Assembly (NCBI GenBank): GCA_020796225.1
Contig: CM036765.1
Span: 34,252,066-34,316,065, forward strand
From: Arion vulgaris
Lineage: Eukaryota > Mollusca > Gastropoda > Stylommatophora > Arionidae
Direction of reading: 5' to 3'
Length of the DNA: 64,000 nt
Part shown: positions 62,780 through 64,000 of the stretch, one piece after another
Position numbering within the stretch: the stretch's first letter is position 1
How the letters are laid out: every line of letters starts with the position of its first letter
The notes under the pieces: model-generated
The model's input: the letters and a program-made list of their open reading frames with translations, nothing else
Database searches by the model: none
What the model was told of the DNA's origin: nothing
Made by a program: the position numbers and the translations under genes

Positions 62780-64000
62780 GTGAGTACTGACATACGTGCT
62801 GTACACTGTGTATTGTTGAACACACGTTGCTGATGCGTAGCTGTACTGTAGGCTCTCCTCTGCACAGCAATTGTATTTTCTATAAACTTGTCTAACTAGA
62901 CAGTAGTGACACTTGTCACAGTGAAAGTATGGGTGTGTCTTAAATGTAGCTAGACGTGTGTGGACTAGCACACATTTCTATGTAGGTGTGCATTATCATA
63001 GTGTACGCGTCTAGATATATGAAGATGTGTGGGTTTGGACACGTGCGTGTACATGTTGGTGTTATACACATATACTGGTATAAACATGTATAAGGTGTTT
63101 CTTTAGGAATGAGCTGAATGAGTCAAGCGAAAACTCAGAAGTTGACACAGTAAAAGACTTGCCAATTGACCGTCTGTAAAGGCGAAAAAGACCATATATA
63201 AGTGTGTCTCTACTTAGTTATGTTAGCTAGGATAACTTCTAACTACAATTCAGTTTAGACACTTGTTGTTTTAGTAATAAATCATTCAAGTCTAATATTT
63301 TTATGTCCAACATCTCTCTCCGTCACTCTCTCGTCATATCTCGCTTTGTCAACTTATCCCCCACCTTATTACCTCTTCCCCCACCTTATTACCTCTTTCC
63401 CCATCCCACCTTATTACCTCTTCCCATCCTCTAATATTCATTACTCAAATTTACTCAGTGCTTGTCATTGCCTGAATCAGGATGTAACGAATATGACCAA
63501 GAAAAAAGTTATCGTGACTTTGTCCCTGTAAAATACAAGTCCACTGTTCGTTCTGAAGATATGCTTTCGTTGCTGTCTTTATCAGTTAACATTAATATTG
63601 GATAATCTCTAAATCATGGGTCTGCTGGCTACCTCTGACCCTGACGTCTTTCTATCCGGCCCTCGAACCTACTTCTATCACATTCGAAGAGGAACTGTAT
63701 GTTAGTGCTGGAATCATGAAAAATAACAGCAGACTATATCAATCCGGAATCCCAGTCTAATATGAGTGATAATTGTAGAAGAATACGTAGAAGAAGAAGA
63801 CATAGTAGAAGAAGACGTAGAACAAGACGAAGATGAAGACATAAAAGAAGAAGAAAACGAAGAAGATGTAGAAAAAAAATATTAAGAATACAGAAGAAAA
63901 AGATGCAGAAGACATAGAAAAAGATGTAGACATAGAAGAAGACATGAAAGAAAAAGAAGATGTAGAAGAAGAAAACGTAGAAGAAGAAGTAGAAGTAAAA
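62780..64000 (+). other. Probable intron, with simple repeats
   Basis: From the donor onward no frame continues the protein. A candidate acceptor at about 63105 (TTTCTTTAG then GAATGAGC) would give an immediate stop in phase 1, so it is not used. It contains a 20-bp repeat CCCACCTTATTACCTCTTCC, about four copies at 63358-63425. Confidence 0.45.
63765..64000. repeat. GAAGAC/GTAGAA purine-rich low complexity
   Basis: Imperfect 6-mer and 9-mer purine repeats (GTAGAAGAAGA, GACATAGAAGAAG) to the window edge. The minus frame (F/V/Y-rich) is composition only. Confidence 0.9.

Noticed and set aside
63100..63180. Second exon of the universal stress protein-like gene after TTTCTTTAG
   Set aside because: In phase 1 the junction makes an immediate stop, and no family motif follows.
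1..64000. Excess of unit lengths divisible by three as a sign of coding selection
   Set aside because: About eight of seventeen arrays have such units, not clearly above the one third expected, and units of 68, 61, 49, 47, 34 and 25 bp are equally common and homogeneous.

Overview
The window looks like AT-rich, intron- and repeat-dominated DNA from an invertebrate animal. The mix of non-LTR retrotransposon (LINE) tails, several tRNA-derived SINE families, hAT and mariner MITEs, a probable Penelope-like element and very abundant minisatellites suggests a lophotrochozoan, most likely a mollusc (perhaps a gastropod). That placement is inference from repeat style; no marker gene fixes it. There is no bacterial-type gene organisation, and almost every long open frame is a by-product of a tandem repeat or a decayed transposon.

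Only one stretch looks like a host gene: a short first coding exon at 62698-62779 with a good start context and a consensus splice donor. It encodes a motif like the N-terminus of universal stress proteins. The rest of that gene is not recognised before the window ends.

Layout: 0-5 kb, scattered LINE 5' and 3' scraps and SINE fragments. 5-7 kb, two SINE-D copies and a 42-bp minisatellite. 7.9-12.7 kb, a LINE whose 3' coding region has been blown up into about 62 copies of a 68-bp unit. 12.8-13.1 kb, a mariner-type MITE. 14.6-18.8 kb, a Tx1/L1-like LINE with reverse transcriptase motifs and four internal tandem expansions. 19-26 kb, nested LINE/SINE/MITE mosaics and a 45-bp minisatellite built from the A-box half of a tRNA-type SINE head. 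26-31 kb, a 49-bp array, a 1-kb inverted repeat of probable Penelope-like origin, a hAT transposase relic and a LINE tail. 31-36 kb, SINEs nested in SINEs. 36.6-38.8 kb, a 36-bp array. 39-45 kb, another foldback and 49-, 33- and 69-bp arrays. 45-51.7 kb, LINE tails, a 34-bp array and a LINE reverse transcriptase relic. 51.8-56.8 kb, about 106 copies of a 47-bp satellite. 57-62 kb, more SINE-C and LINE pieces. 62.4-64 kb, the candidate host exon and purine-rich low complexity.

By my count tandem arrays fill roughly 18 kb (near 29%) of the window. In at least five cases (68-, 45-, 39-, 24- and 61-bp units) the repeat unit is recognisably a piece of the transposon that contains it, so the main story is minisatellite birth from transposable-element sequence. 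Family labels SINE-A to SINE-F and R5, R6, R8 are local names used only in this annotation.
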